This document shows positions 35,954-44,738 of a DNA stretch of 64,000 nucleotides, one piece after another (the stretch's first letter is position 1; every line of letters begins with the position of its first letter). The notes beneath the pieces are model-generated. The model was not told the origin of the DNA. It did not search any database and saw nothing but the letters and a program-made list of their open reading frames with translations. Origin of the DNA: Micromonospora carbonacea (GTDB taxonomy: Bacteria; Actinomycetota; Actinomycetes; Mycobacteriales; Micromonosporaceae); assembly GCF_014205165.1 (NCBI RefSeq), contig NZ_JACHMZ010000001.1, positions 620,001-684,000 on the forward strand, written 5' to 3'. The translations under genes were made by a program, and so were the position numbers.

Positions 35954-36691
35954 GTGCCCGCCAGCGAACCGACCATCGTCGCCACCAGCATGGGCTTCCT
36001 CAGCCGCCGGCTCGGCCCGAACGACCTGCGCCCCGGGCCGGTCTTCGAGCTGGCCGCCGAGCTGGCCGAGGCCGGTCCCGAGCCCCGGCTGTGCTACCTC
36101 GGCCAGGCCGTCGGCGACCGGGACGCCTCCATCGCCGCCGTCCACGCGGCCTTCGCCGGCACCCGGTTCCGGGCGTCGCACCTGGCGTTGTTCCCGATGC
36201 CGAACGTCGACGACGTCCGGGCGCACCTGCTCGCCCAGGACGTGCTCTGGGTCGGCGGCGGCAGCGTCGCCAACCTGTGCGCGGTGTGGCGGGTGCACGG
36301 CCTCGACGAGATCCTGCACGAGTGCTGGCAGGCCGGGGTGGTGCTGGCCGGGGTCTCCGCCGGCTCGATCTGCTGGCACCTCGGCGGCGCCACCGACAGC
36401 TTCGGCCCCCGGCTGCGCGGCTTCACCGACGGCCTGGGCTGGCTGCCGTACGGCAACGGGGTGCACTACGACAGCGAGGAGCAGCGGCGACCCCTGATGC
36501 ACGCGCTGGTCGCCGACGGCACGCTGCCGACGAGCCACTGCACCGACGACGGCGTCGGGCTGGTCTACCGGGGCACCCGCCTGGTCGAGGCGGTCGCCGA
36601 CCGGCCGGGCGTCGCCGCGTACGAGGTCACCCGCGCCGCCGACGGCGAGGTCCGGGAGACCCGGATCGAGCCGCGCCTGTTGGCCGGGTGA
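35954..36691 (+). CDS. pepE: Peptidase E family protein
   Basis: A 245-residue S51 peptidase/cyanophycinase-like protein of the class I amidotransferase fold. The nucleophile Ser is in LAGVSAGSICWHLGG, preceded by LWVGGGSVANLCAVWR; a His is in LPTSHCTDDGVGLVY. The family cleaves Asp-X dipeptides, but residues deciding specificity cannot be judged. GTG 35954 follows GAGGAG. Together with ychF, it is part of a plus-strand run. Confidence 0.88.
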   Translation: MPASEPTIVATSMGFLSRRLGPNDLRPGPVFELAAELAEAGPEPRLCYLGQAVGDRDASIAAVHAAFAGTRFRASHLALFPMPNVDDVRAHLLAQDVLWVGGGSVANLCAVWRVHGLDEILHECWQAGVVLAGVSAGSICWHLGGATDSFGPRLRGFTDGLGWLPYGNGVHYDSEEQRRPLMHALVADGTLPTSHCTDDGVGLVYRGTRLVEAVADRPGVAAYEVTRAADGEVRETRIEPRLLAG

Positions 36692-36761
36692 GGTGAGCCG
36701 ACCGGAGGCGGCCGGTGACCCGGTGGGGCGAGCTGACCGGAGCCGACGGGGGTCGGCCGCG

Positions 36762-36767
36762 TAGACT
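36762..36767 (+). promoter_or_regulatory. -10 element of probable leaderless ychF transcript
   Basis: TAGACT ends 8 nt before GTG 36776; no ribosome site is present. Confidence 0.4.
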
Positions 36768-36775
36768 GGCCGGCC

Positions 36776-37861
<1,086 letters not shown>

Positions 37862-37904
37862 GGCCGGTCAGGTCATGCGCGCGGCTCGGATCGGTTCCGC
37901 TCAG

Positions 37905-37927
37905 CGGTGGTAACACCGTGGTATGGT
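37905..37927 (+). promoter_or_regulatory. Operator and -10 element of the toxin-antitoxin pair
   Basis: CGGTG-GTAA-CACCG (37905-37918) is a perfect 5-bp inverted repeat. TATGGT at 37922-37927 ends 6 nt before ATG 37934. The antitoxin probably binds here and represses its own leaderless transcript. Confidence 0.5.
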
Positions 37928-37933
37928 CGGTGA

Positions 37934-38173
37934 ATGGCGAGGACGAAGAAGGTCACCATCACGCTGCCGGCAGAGCTGCTGGAGAGCATGAAGACCCACA
38001 CCGACAACGTCTCCGGCTACCTCACCGAGCTGGCCGAGCGGGCCGAGCGGCGCAGACTTCTCCGGGAGGAGTTGGACCGCTACCAAGACGAGCTCGGGGC
38101 GTTCACTGACGAGGAGATGGCCGAGGCTCGGGCGCTGTTGCACGGAACCGAGGAGATCGGGCGCGCGGCGTGA
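37934..38173 (+). CDS. vapB: Ribbon-helix-helix antitoxin
   Basis: A 79-residue protein with an N-terminal ribbon-helix-helix pattern (KKVTITLPAELLESMKTHTD and VSGYLTELAER) and an acidic C-terminal helix (DEEMAEARALLHG) likely to bind the toxin. It overlaps the toxin gene by 4 nt (GTGA). The name VapB is inferred from the neighbouring PIN-domain toxin. Confidence 0.82.
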   Translation: MARTKKVTITLPAELLESMKTHTDNVSGYLTELAERAERRRLLREELDRYQDELGAFTDEEMAEARALLHGTEEIGRAA

Positions 38174-38565
38174 GCCTTGAGTCGCTGGTGCTCGACTCGC
38201 AGGGTTTCTCAAGGTGGATCGACCAGGATCGAAAGGTGATGCGCCTGTTCGAGCAGGCGGAGCGTGATGGGGTCGACCTCGCCATGTCGGCGGCCACCAT
38301 CATCGAGGTCTCCCACTCCGGTCTGGACATCGCGCGGCTGAACTGGTTGCTGTCCCGAATCCGAGTCGAGGCGGTGACGAAGGAGAGTGCCCGTCGCAGT
38401 GCCGGGCTGCTGAAGGCGGCCGGGCTACACGGGCACAAGTACGCCATCGACGCCATGGTCGCCGAGGTGGCGCTACGGCTACCCGCACCGGTGGCGGTCC
38501 TGACCTCCGATGTCGACGACATGGTCAAGCTGTGCGGGAGGCGGGTGCGGACCATAGCGCTGTAG
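38170..38565 (+). CDS. vapC: PIN-domain toxin, VapC-like
   Basis: A 131-residue PIN-domain ribonuclease toxin. Acidic metal ligands are in LVLDSQGFS, TIIEVSHSGLDIARL, HKYAIDAMVAEVALRL and TSDVDDMVKLC, the four-acid pattern of VapC. GTG 38170 overlaps the antitoxin stop. The target RNA is unknown. Codon use is less GC-biased than in nearby genes, fitting acquisition by transfer. Confidence 0.87.
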   Translation: MSLESLVLDSQGFSRWIDQDRKVMRLFEQAERDGVDLAMSAATIIEVSHSGLDIARLNWLLSRIRVEAVTKESARRSAGLLKAAGLHGHKYAIDAMVAEVALRLPAPVAVLTSDVDDMVKLCGRRVRTIAL

Positions 38566-38622
38566 GTGGGTTCTCCGACGGCCGCGACGGTGCGTCAAGC
38601 TGTTGATCGGCGACGCAACCCG

Positions 38623-38651
38623 GTGGAGTTCCGCTTCAACGTCTGAGGCCG
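38623..38651 (+). repeat. 29-bp direct repeat, right copy
   Basis: Identical to 37838-37866; here it is not part of a reading frame of a recognised gene, so it is a relic of the ychF end. Confidence 0.9.
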
Positions 38652-38715
38652 CTCCGCCGATGAGTCCGCCGGCCGGCGGCGGTCCACCCGACCGACCACC
38701 GACGAACGGAGCACC

Positions 38716-39243
38716 ATGGCCAAGCTGCTGTACTCGGCGACGGCGTCGCTCGACGGCTACATCGCCGGCCCCGGCGGCGACATGTCCTGGCTGACCGAGC
38801 ACCTGACGGGCGAGAACCCGACGGCGGAGCGCCTGCTGGCCGGGGTCGGCGCGATCCTCGCCGGCAACGGCACCTTCGGCGGCGGCGACCCCAACCGGGG
38901 CACCGACAAGGAGGGCGCGTTCGGCGGGCAGTACCACGGGCCGGTGTTCGTGCTCACCCACCGGCCGCCGGCCGAGCCGCACCCGGGGATCACGTTCGTC
39001 GGCGACCTGCCCAGCGCCGTGGCGCAGGCCGGGGAGGCCGCCGGCGACCGCTACGTCAACGTCCTCGGCGCGGACGTCGCCCGCCAGTGCGTCCGCGCCG
39101 GGCTGCTCGACGAAGTTCTGATCTTCTTCGCTCCGGTGCTGCTCGGCGCGGGGGTGCGCATCTTCGACGACCCGGGCGGGCCTGCCGTTCGACTGACGCC
39201 GATCCCCGGCGAGACGGCCCACTGGTACCGCGTCGCGTACTGA
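38716..39243 (+). CDS. Dihydrofolate reductase-like (RibD C-terminal domain) protein
   Basis: A 175-residue protein of the RibD-C/DHFR fold: MAKLLYSATASLDGYIAGPG at the N terminus, ILAGNGTFGGG and VLGADVARQCVRAGLLDEVL with FFAPVLLGAG at the C terminus. The family reduces pterins or flavin precursors with NADPH, but the substrate is not known. ACGGAGC lies 4 nt before ATG 38716. It is the first gene after the islet. Confidence 0.87.
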   Translation: MAKLLYSATASLDGYIAGPGGDMSWLTEHLTGENPTAERLLAGVGAILAGNGTFGGGDPNRGTDKEGAFGGQYHGPVFVLTHRPPAEPHPGITFVGDLPSAVAQAGEAAGDRYVNVLGADVARQCVRAGLLDEVLIFFAPVLLGAGVRIFDDPGGPAVRLTPIPGETAHWYRVAY

Positions 39244-39260
39244 ACGTTGCCGCTGCTTGA

Positions 39261-39295
39261 TCGACAGGGTGCCCCGGGGCAGGACATGATGTCCT
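39261..39295 (+). promoter_or_regulatory. Promoter with overlapping palindrome
   Basis: TCGACA (39261-39266) and CATGAT (39285-39290) are spaced by 18 nt, and the -10 ends 6 nt before ATG 39297. A perfect palindrome, AGGACAT-G-ATGTCCT (39281-39295), covers the -10 and start site, so a repressor there would block transcription. Confidence 0.5.
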
Positions 39296-39296
39296 G

Positions 39297-39923
39297 ATGC
39301 GAACTCGGCTCCTCTTCGTCCGGCACGGCGAGTCGGTGCACAAGGTCGAGGATGTCGTGGGCGGCCCCGGTGGCTGCCGGGGACTGACCGACTCTGGCCA
39401 TCAGCAGGCGCGCCGGCTGGCCGACCGGCTCCGCGACGAACTCGCCGTCGCCGGGCCGGTGGCGGTCTACTCCTCGGTGCTGCGCCGGACCGTCGAGACC
39501 GCGTGGCCCATCGCCGAGGCGCTGGGCGTCAGCCCGGTGCCCGACTGCGGGCTCTGCGCCTGGCACACCCCGCCGTACGCCGACGGGCTGCCCACCGCCC
39601 AGTTCCAGACCGAGCACGCCGTCGAGGGCGGCGGGGTGTTCCGGCCGTTCGAGGAGGGCAACGAGAGCTGGGCCGAGCTGGTCGTCCGCGTCAGTCGCGC
39701 GATCATGGACATCGCGCACCGGCACTGGGGCGGCACGGCCGTGCTGGTCGGGCACACCGAGACGGTCGAGGCGTCCTTCCACGCGCTCGCCGCCCAGCCG
39801 CTGTTCCGGGCGTTCGACATGGAGGTGGCGCCGGCCTCGATCACCGAGTGGACCACCGACGGCGATCCGACGGGCTGGCCGCCGCCCCGCTGGACCCTGC
39901 GGCGCTTCAGCGACGTCTCCTGA
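39297..39923 (+). CDS. Histidine phosphatase family protein
   Basis: A 208-residue phosphoglycerate-mutase-like phosphatase. The phospho-His motif is LLFVRHGESVHK; the second His is in AVLVGHTETVEASFH; Arg residues are in YSSVLRRTVETAWPIAE. The substrate is unknown. No ribosome site is visible; the mRNA is probably leaderless. Confidence 0.88.
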   Translation: MRTRLLFVRHGESVHKVEDVVGGPGGCRGLTDSGHQQARRLADRLRDELAVAGPVAVYSSVLRRTVETAWPIAEALGVSPVPDCGLCAWHTPPYADGLPTAQFQTEHAVEGGGVFRPFEEGNESWAELVVRVSRAIMDIAHRHWGGTAVLVGHTETVEASFHALAAQPLFRAFDMEVAPASITEWTTDGDPTGWPPPRWTLRRFSDVS

Positions 39924-39951
39924 AGCCCTCGGGGGTGTCGGTCCTGACGTG

Positions 39952-39957
39952 CACACT
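39952..39957 (+). promoter_or_regulatory. -10-like hexamer of probable leaderless glyoxalase transcript
   Basis: CACACT ends 6 nt before ATG 39964. Confidence 0.35.
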
Positions 39958-39963
39958 GTGCGG

Positions 39964-40299
39964 ATGACGGAACGACTGGCACCCGTGTTGCGGGTCGCGG
40001 ACGCGGAGGCGACCGCCGGGTGGTATGCCCGGCTCGGCTTCCGCAAGCAGTGGGAGCACCGGTTCGCGCCGGAGCTGCCGCGATACGTGAGCATCGCGCG
40101 CGGCGGCATCGAGGTGCACCTGTCGGAGCACGCGGGGGACGCCCGGCCGGGCACCTCGCTCTACCTGTACGTCGACGACGTCGACGCGGTCGCGGCGGAC
40201 TGCGGCGGCGTCGAGATCGCCGAGCGGGACTGGGGCCGGGAGTTCCACCTGACCGACCCCGACGGCAACCGCATCCGGGTCGGCACCGTCCCCGCCTGA
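39964..40299 (+). CDS. Glyoxalase/bleomycin resistance family protein
   Basis: A 111-residue vicinal-oxygen-chelate protein: LAPVLRVADAEATAGWYARL, GGIEVHLSEHAGD and EFHLTDPDGNRIRVG, with a His and Glu as likely metal or ligand residues. The length and the WYARLGF pattern match bleomycin-resistance-like proteins. ATG 39964 is chosen because of the -10 hexamer; GTG 39949 is also in frame. Confidence 0.85.
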   Translation: MTERLAPVLRVADAEATAGWYARLGFRKQWEHRFAPELPRYVSIARGGIEVHLSEHAGDARPGTSLYLYVDDVDAVAADCGGVEIAERDWGREFHLTDPDGNRIRVGTVPA

Positions 40300-40427
40300 T
40301 CCCGCCCGCGTTCCTGGACAATCGGCGTCACCGGCCGACGACGACTGTCCAGGGTCGGGAGACGCCGGCGTGCCGGGGCGGGGCACCGGTTGTGCTTCCG
40401 CGCCGAACACCCGGCCCGGCCGTCCGG

Positions 40428-40459
40428 CGGTCGGCGGGACGAGCGGTCGGCGGGACGAG
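40428..40459. repeat. Tandem duplicate of 16 bp
   Basis: CGGTCGGCGGGACGAG occurs twice in direct succession just outside the SanA-like gene end. Confidence 0.6.
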
Positions 40460-40465
40460 CCCGGC

Positions 40466-41185
40466 TCAGGCGCCGCGCAGGGCGTCGTCGACGCCGGTCT
40501 CGCGGCGGCCGAGGTGCGCGGGGTCGCGGCCGGAGAGCAGGTCGACGGCGGCCTTCACGCAGGCCCCGTACTCCCGGGTGGAGCTGACCTGCCACGTCCT
40601 GGCGTACGCGCGGGCGGTGTCGTCGCCCACCCCGCTGGCATCGACGCCGAGCCGCCGACACACCGCCACGGCGCGGGGCAGGTGGAAGGACTGCGTCACC
40701 ACCGTGGCCCGCTCCACCCCGAAGATCCGCTTCGCGCGGGCGCACGAGTCGTACGTGTCGAAGCCCGCGTAGTCCAGCACGATCCTCTCTGCCGGCACCC
40801 CGTTGTCGAGCAGCCAGCGCCGCATCGCGGTCGGCTCGTCGTAGTCGGCGTTCATGTTGTCGCCGGAGAGCAGGATGGCGCGCACCTTCCCGGCGACGAA
40901 CAGCCGCCGGGCGATCTCCAGCCGGGCGGTGAGGAACGGCGACGGCGTCCCGTCCGGATGCACCTTCGTGCCGAGCACCAGGGCGACGGGGGCCTCCGGG
41001 ACGTCCGCCTCGGCGAAGACGTGCCCCTGCGCGCCTGCGCGGATCCACGTCACGCTGGCCACGGTGCCGCCGGTCAGCAGCGCCGCCCCGACGACGCCCG
41101 CGACGAGGGCGCGGCGCAGCCAGCGCCAGCGCGCGCCCCCGGCCGTGCGCAGCCTGCCGATCAGGGTGGACAGTCGACGCCGCAT
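40466..41185 (-). CDS. SanA/YdcF-like membrane protein (DUF218)
   Basis: A 239-residue protein with an N-terminal helix (ALVAGVVGAALLTGGTVASV) and a DUF218 domain outside or at the membrane: ALVLGTKVHPDGTPSPFLTA, AILLSGDNMNADYDEPTAMR, AERIVLDYAGFDTYDSCARA and ATVVTQSFHLPRAVAVCRRL. SanA of enteric bacteria is involved in envelope barrier function. ATG 41185. Downstream of a REP-like hairpin. Confidence 0.87.
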   Translation of the reverse strand: MRRRLSTLIGRLRTAGGARWRWLRRALVAGVVGAALLTGGTVASVTWIRAGAQGHVFAEADVPEAPVALVLGTKVHPDGTPSPFLTARLEIARRLFVAGKVRAILLSGDNMNADYDEPTAMRRWLLDNGVPAERIVLDYAGFDTYDSCARAKRIFGVERATVVTQSFHLPRAVAVCRRLGVDASGVGDDTARAYARTWQVSSTREYGACVKAAVDLLSGRDPAHLGRRETGVDDALRGA

Positions 41186-41221
41186 GGGTACGAGTATTCC
41201 CGATCATCCGCGCGACTGAGC

Positions 41222-41302
41222 GTTGATCAACTCCATGTCGGGGACATCGCGGTATCAACCGGCCCCCGACCGGACCATGTCCCCGACATGGTGTGGATCA
41301 AG
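41222..41302. repeat. REP-like long inverted repeat
   Basis: CCATGTCGGGGACAT (41233-41247) pairs perfectly with ATGTCCCCGACATGG (41277-41291); the outer arms (TTGATCAACT... / ...GTGTGGATCAAG) also pair imperfectly. The loop is about 29 nt. It sits between the SanA-like and GntR genes and looks like a genomic repeat, not a simple terminator. Confidence 0.7.
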
Positions 41303-41316
41303 CGCGTTCGGGGTCC

Positions 41317-41727
41317 TCAGGCCGGGCGGGTCAGCTCGACCTCGTCGCCGGGCAGGACCTCCACGCCGCCGTCCGGGCCGCGTACCTCCAGGACCGGCAC
41401 GCCCTCGTCGAGCTGCATGGCCCGGCGCTCGGTGCCGCTGGGCATCCGCGCGACGACCGTGGCCCCCGGCGCCAACTCCACCCGCCGCCGCGGAGGCGCT
41501 TCCCGGACGAGGCTGCCCCGGCCGCGGTTGGTGGTGACCAGCCCCTCCGAGCGCAGGGTCGAGATCGCCATCCGGACCGCGTCCCGCCCGATGCCGTACT
41601 CCTGCATCAGTTGCGTCTCGCTGCCGATCGCCGAGCCCGCCGGGAGATCGCCAGCCTCGATCCGCTCGCGCAGCAGGTCGGCGAGCTGCACGTAGACGGG
41701 CGTGTGGGAGCGCGGATCGATGGTCAT
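41317..41727 (-). CDS. GntR family transcriptional regulator
   Basis: A 136-residue regulator. The winged-helix domain reads PVYVQLADLLRERIEAGDLP, SETQLMQEYGIGRDAVRMAI and LRSEGLVTTNRGRGSLV, the classical GntR motif. The C-terminal domain is only about 50 residues (ending EVLPGDEVELTRPA), smaller than the usual effector domains. ATG 41727. A near-perfect 26-bp palindrome lies about 45 nt upstream, between this gene and the divergent DivIVA-like gene. Confidence 0.9.
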   Translation of the reverse strand: MTIDPRSHTPVYVQLADLLRERIEAGDLPAGSAIGSETQLMQEYGIGRDAVRMAISTLRSEGLVTTNRGRGSLVREAPPRRRVELAPGATVVARMPSGTERRAMQLDEGVPVLEVRGPDGGVEVLPGDEVELTRPA

Positions 41728-41770
41728 GGCATCAGCGTGGTGGCCTCGTGGGCGAGACTCCTCTTGGCTA

Positions 41771-41796
41771 TATGGCAACAAGGCCTTGTGGCCATA
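41771..41796. promoter_or_regulatory. Strong palindromic operator between gntR and DivIVA-like gene
   Basis: TATGGCAACAAGG and CCTTGTGGCCATA are inverted with one mismatch in 13. It is AT-rich for this genome and lies in the divergent promoter region, so the GntR protein is the likely binder. Confidence 0.65.
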
Positions 41797-41873
41797 AGGC
41801 TCCATGGCTATGGTTTCAGTTGCTCCCCCAGTTGGGACGGAAACCCGGAGCAGTCAGGCGAAGGAGCGGGGCG

Positions 41874-42194
41874 ATGGTGGGTGGGTTCTTCAGGTGGGAC
41901 GGTGGTGCCGGGTGGGCGTCGCGGAGGTTCGGGGCCGCGCCCGGCCCGCGCCCCTCGGCGTACGTGCCGTTGCAGCCCTGGCAGGTGCGCACCCAGCGGT
42001 TCCGGGCGGCCCGGTTCGGGCGACGCGGCCTGGACCCGGGGGAGGTGCGGGCGTTCCTGGACCGGCTGGCCACCGAGCTGACCGCCCAACACGAGGCGCT
42101 GCGGGCGGCCCGGCTGGAGGCGGTGCGGCTCGGCGGCGAGGTGCGCCGCCTGCGGGCCGAGCGCGCCCGCCAACCCCACGCGGGCCGACGCTGA
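41874..42194 (+). CDS. DivIVA-domain-like protein
   Basis: A 106-residue protein whose C-terminal half reads ARFGRRGLDPGEVRAFLDRL and ATELTAQHEALRAARLEAVR, the short helix and coiled coil of the DivIVA N-terminal domain. AAGGAG precedes ATG 41874. The N terminus is aromatic and Gly-rich. Role in polar growth is possible but not shown. Its stop overlaps the next start (TGATG). Confidence 0.75.
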   Translation: MVGGFFRWDGGAGWASRRFGAAPGPRPSAYVPLQPWQVRTQRFRAARFGRRGLDPGEVRAFLDRLATELTAQHEALRAARLEAVRLGGEVRRLRAERARQPHAGRR

Positions 42195-42451
42195 TGGCGG
42201 ACCGGGGGCGGTACGTCATCCACCTGCCCGTGCTCGCCGTCGACCTGGCCGGCGCGGTGCGCCTCGCCCGGGTGGTGGCCCGCTGGGTGGGCGTGCTCTC
42301 CTGCGCGGACCCGGGGGAGACCACCGTGTCGGCGGAGGACGAGCAGGGCGTACGGCATCGGGTCTTCTGCGACCTGCGGCTGCCCGGCGGCCGGCGCTGC
42401 CTGCTCCGCGCCGACCACGACGGCCCCTGCGCCCGCCGTCCGGCTCGCTGA
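42194..42451 (+). CDS. Small hypothetical protein
   Basis: An 85-residue protein starting in a TGATG overlap with the DivIVA-like gene. The sequence has HLPVLAVDLAGAVRLARVVA and CDLRLPGGRRCLLRADHDGP with a His-Asp pair and Cys. No family is recognised. It may be regulated with its neighbour by the GntR operator. Confidence 0.55.
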   Translation: MADRGRYVIHLPVLAVDLAGAVRLARVVARWVGVLSCADPGETTVSAEDEQGVRHRVFCDLRLPGGRRCLLRADHDGPCARRPAR

Positions 42452-42764
42452 GGCAGGCGACCGCCGCTCGGATTGCCGGCATTCGGGGAATTCGACTACG
42501 AAGCTCCCGGTGGTCGGCCGGTGCCTTTGGGTGGCTGACAAGAGCGGTCGCCGACGGTACGCTATGGGCGCTCGAAATCGGAGCAAGCTATCCACCAGAG
42601 CCGCTGTGTCGAATCGCCACCAAGATGCATTGCGGGCAATGCTCGTGCGCCGATTGCTGTCACTGGCGACCACGCCTCCGTCCCCGTGGTGGCTGCGGCT
42701 TTCGATGATCGATGCCATTGCCGTGCATTACTACTAATGGGCTTCGTTTGAGGAGAGGTTAGCG
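42452..42764. other. Intergenic region upstream of the secreted protein gene
   Basis: Some 310 bases with unusually low GC for the window. A 75-codon frame (42510-42737) is open but has no ribosome site and unusual codons, so I do not call it. The region ends in GAGGAGAGGTTAGCG before ATG 42765. Confidence 0.5.
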
Positions 42765-44645
42765 ATGCATCGGCCCAGAATGTCTCGATGGCGTCTACTG
42801 TCCGCCGTGTTGCTCGGCGTCCTGCCGGTTCTCGCCGCCGTCCCGTCCGCAGCGGGTGCCGGGCGCGGCGTGCTGCTGCCGGACTCGACGCCGACCTTCC
42901 GGCACCAACTGCTGGCCAAGGCCACTGCCGACGAGTGCTTCGCCGGGGTCGGGGTGCCCTATCCGGCCGGGCCGCCCTGCGCGCAGGGTCAGGCCAAGGT
43001 CAACCAGGCGTACGTGTGGTCGCTCGCCCAGGCGAACGGCCGGCTGTGGTTCGGCACCGGGGCGAATGTGAACTGCATCGTCGCCGGCACCACTCTCGCC
43101 CAGCCGACGCCCCGGCTGTACGACGACTACGTGTGCGAATACGCGAGCAGTCAGATCGTGGTGCAGAATCCGACCATGCCGACAAATGTCGGCGATCACC
43201 GGCAACCCCGGGTCTACGTCCAAGATCTCGCCTCCGGCGTGCTCACCGAGAAGACGGACGTCATCAAGAACCGGTCGACCGACGACCTGAACCGGTTGAA
43301 GCGGACGCTGGGACTGCGGGCCGGCGGGACCAACCAGGGAGTCGTCTTCCTTGCCGGGCCGGCCCTCGGCGCGACCGTCAACATGTTCGCTTTCGACACC
43401 GTCACCGGCGACTATCTCGGCTCGGCCAACTTCACCAAATACGGCAACATCCGCCACTTCCTCGTGGCCGACGGCGTCCTCTACGCGGGCGTCGGGGTGG
43501 GTGCCAACGGCAAGGACGGCGGATACCTGCTGCGCTGGGCCGGCGACCGGACCAACCCGTTCAACTTCGTCGAGGTCGGCAAGCTCCCGGCCCAGATCGC
43601 CGACCTGACGGAGCACGACGGCCGGATCTTCGTCAGCACCTGGTCGGCGTGGAGCGGCGGCGGCTCGCTGGCGGGCGGCTCAGCGGGTGGGTCGGCGGGC
43701 GGAAACCCGCCGCACACCGTCCTCGACCCGCTGCTCGAACGCCTCGGCGTCCGGCCGATCCAGGACGTCGACCCCACCATCGCCGGGGTGTGGATGAGCC
43801 CGCCGCTGAAGAACGGCGCGCCCGGCCTGACCACGGACGACGTCACCGGCTGGGAGCAGGTCTGGAGCGTCCAGCAGTACGAGCCGGATCCGCTGATCGC
43901 CACCACCTACGGGCTCGGCGCGCTGGTCTCCTACGGCGGCTACCTCTACTGGGGCACGATGCACGTGCCGATGAAGTCGACGAGCGTGGTCGCCGCCATG
44001 TACCCGCCGGCCGACGAGTACGCGGCCCGGGACACGCTGGAGAACACCCAGCGGGCGGTCAGCATCTTCCGGGGCCGGGGGTTCGGCCCGCTCCTCGGCG
44101 GGATCGACCTGATCGAGGACGTGGACCTGCTCTACGGCGAGCCGCAACTGCCCGTCTACAACGCGCAGGCGAACGCCGGCGCGGGCGGCTGGGAGAACAT
44201 GTCCACCGGCTACAGCGCGCAGTTCGGGCGGATGGGGTTCGGCAACATCTACACGAACTACACCTGGACCATGGCCGTCACCGACGGCCGGCTCTTCGTC
44301 GGCACGATGGACTGGAGCTATCTCGCCAAGGACCTGCTGCCACAGACGGCGGCGCAGATGGGCTTCAGCGGCGCGGTCGAGGGGCTGAGCGACGGGCTGG
44401 ACCCGATCACGATCGACCCGGAGCTCTACGGCGGCGACCTGTTCATGTTCGACTCGAACCTGCACCCGGCGACGGCGGTGGACACGAAGGGGCTGGGCAA
44501 CCAGCTCAACTACGGCTTCCGCACCATGATCACTGACGGGAAGACCCTCTACCTCGGCATGGGCAACCCGATGAACCTGCGTACGGACCCGACCGACGAC
44601 ATCCCGGAAGGCGGCTGGGAACTGCTCAAGCTGACCTGGAGCTGA
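42765..44645 (+). CDS. Large secreted protein, propeller-like, function unknown
   Basis: A 626-residue protein with a signal peptide (LLSAVLLGVLPVLAAVPSAA ending near residue 31). The mature part has repeated beta-rich segments: NGRLWFGTGANVNC, GVVFLAGPALGATVNMFAFD, DGVLYAGVGVGANG, GYLYWGTMHVP, DGRLFVGTMDWSYLA and DGKTLYLGMGNP. The recurring [NDG]-G-x-[LI]-[FWY]-x-G pattern suggests a beta-propeller. A Gly/Ser insert interrupts it near residue 305. GAGGAG precedes ATG 42765. A very strong terminator follows; it is monocistronic. No enzyme motif was recognised. Confidence 0.78.
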   Translation: MHRPRMSRWRLLSAVLLGVLPVLAAVPSAAGAGRGVLLPDSTPTFRHQLLAKATADECFAGVGVPYPAGPPCAQGQAKVNQAYVWSLAQANGRLWFGTGANVNCIVAGTTLAQPTPRLYDDYVCEYASSQIVVQNPTMPTNVGDHRQPRVYVQDLASGVLTEKTDVIKNRSTDDLNRLKRTLGLRAGGTNQGVVFLAGPALGATVNMFAFDTVTGDYLGSANFTKYGNIRHFLVADGVLYAGVGVGANGKDGGYLLRWAGDRTNPFNFVEVGKLPAQIADLTEHDGRIFVSTWSAWSGGGSLAGGSAGGSAGGNPPHTVLDPLLERLGVRPIQDVDPTIAGVWMSPPLKNGAPGLTTDDVTGWEQVWSVQQYEPDPLIATTYGLGALVSYGGYLYWGTMHVPMKSTSVVAAMYPPADEYAARDTLENTQRAVSIFRGRGFGPLLGGIDLIEDVDLLYGEPQLPVYNAQANAGAGGWENMSTGYSAQFGRMGFGNIYTNYTWTMAVTDGRLFVGTMDWSYLAKDLLPQTAAQMGFSGAVEGLSDGLDPITIDPELYGGDLFMFDSNLHPATAVDTKGLGNQLNYGFRTMITDGKTLYLGMGNPMNLRTDPTDDIPEGGWELLKLTWS

Positions 44646-44651
44646 CCCTGA

Positions 44652-44691
44652 CCCCGGTGGGTCGCCCGGCTTGCCGGGCGACCCACCGGGG
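44652..44691. terminator. Very strong bidirectional terminator
   Basis: A perfect 18-bp stem (CCCCGGTGGGTCGCCCGG and its complement) with a CTTG loop between converging genes. Confidence 0.85.
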
Positions 44692-44738
44692 CGGGCTCGG
44701 GGCGGCGGGGCGGGGGCCGGAGTCGGCCTCGGGCCCGC

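Larger units (their letters stand above)
37867..38651 (+). mobile_element. 785-bp toxin-antitoxin islet inserted at the ychF 3' end
   Basis: Perfect 29-bp repeats bound a segment whose only content is the vapBC-like pair. The segment uses A/T third positions more freely than its neighbours. No integrase or terminal inverted repeats are seen, so it would have moved passively or by recombination of a larger element that later decayed. The GGCGACG before each copy also matches, widening the partial similarity to the left. Confidence 0.7.

Noticed and set aside
37867..38651. An insertion sequence at ychF
   Set aside because: No transposase and no inverted ends were found, so the islet is described only by its direct repeats.
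42510..42737. A 75-codon open frame before the secreted protein gene
   Set aside because: No ribosome site, low-GC codons and no family resemblance; more likely part of the promoter region.
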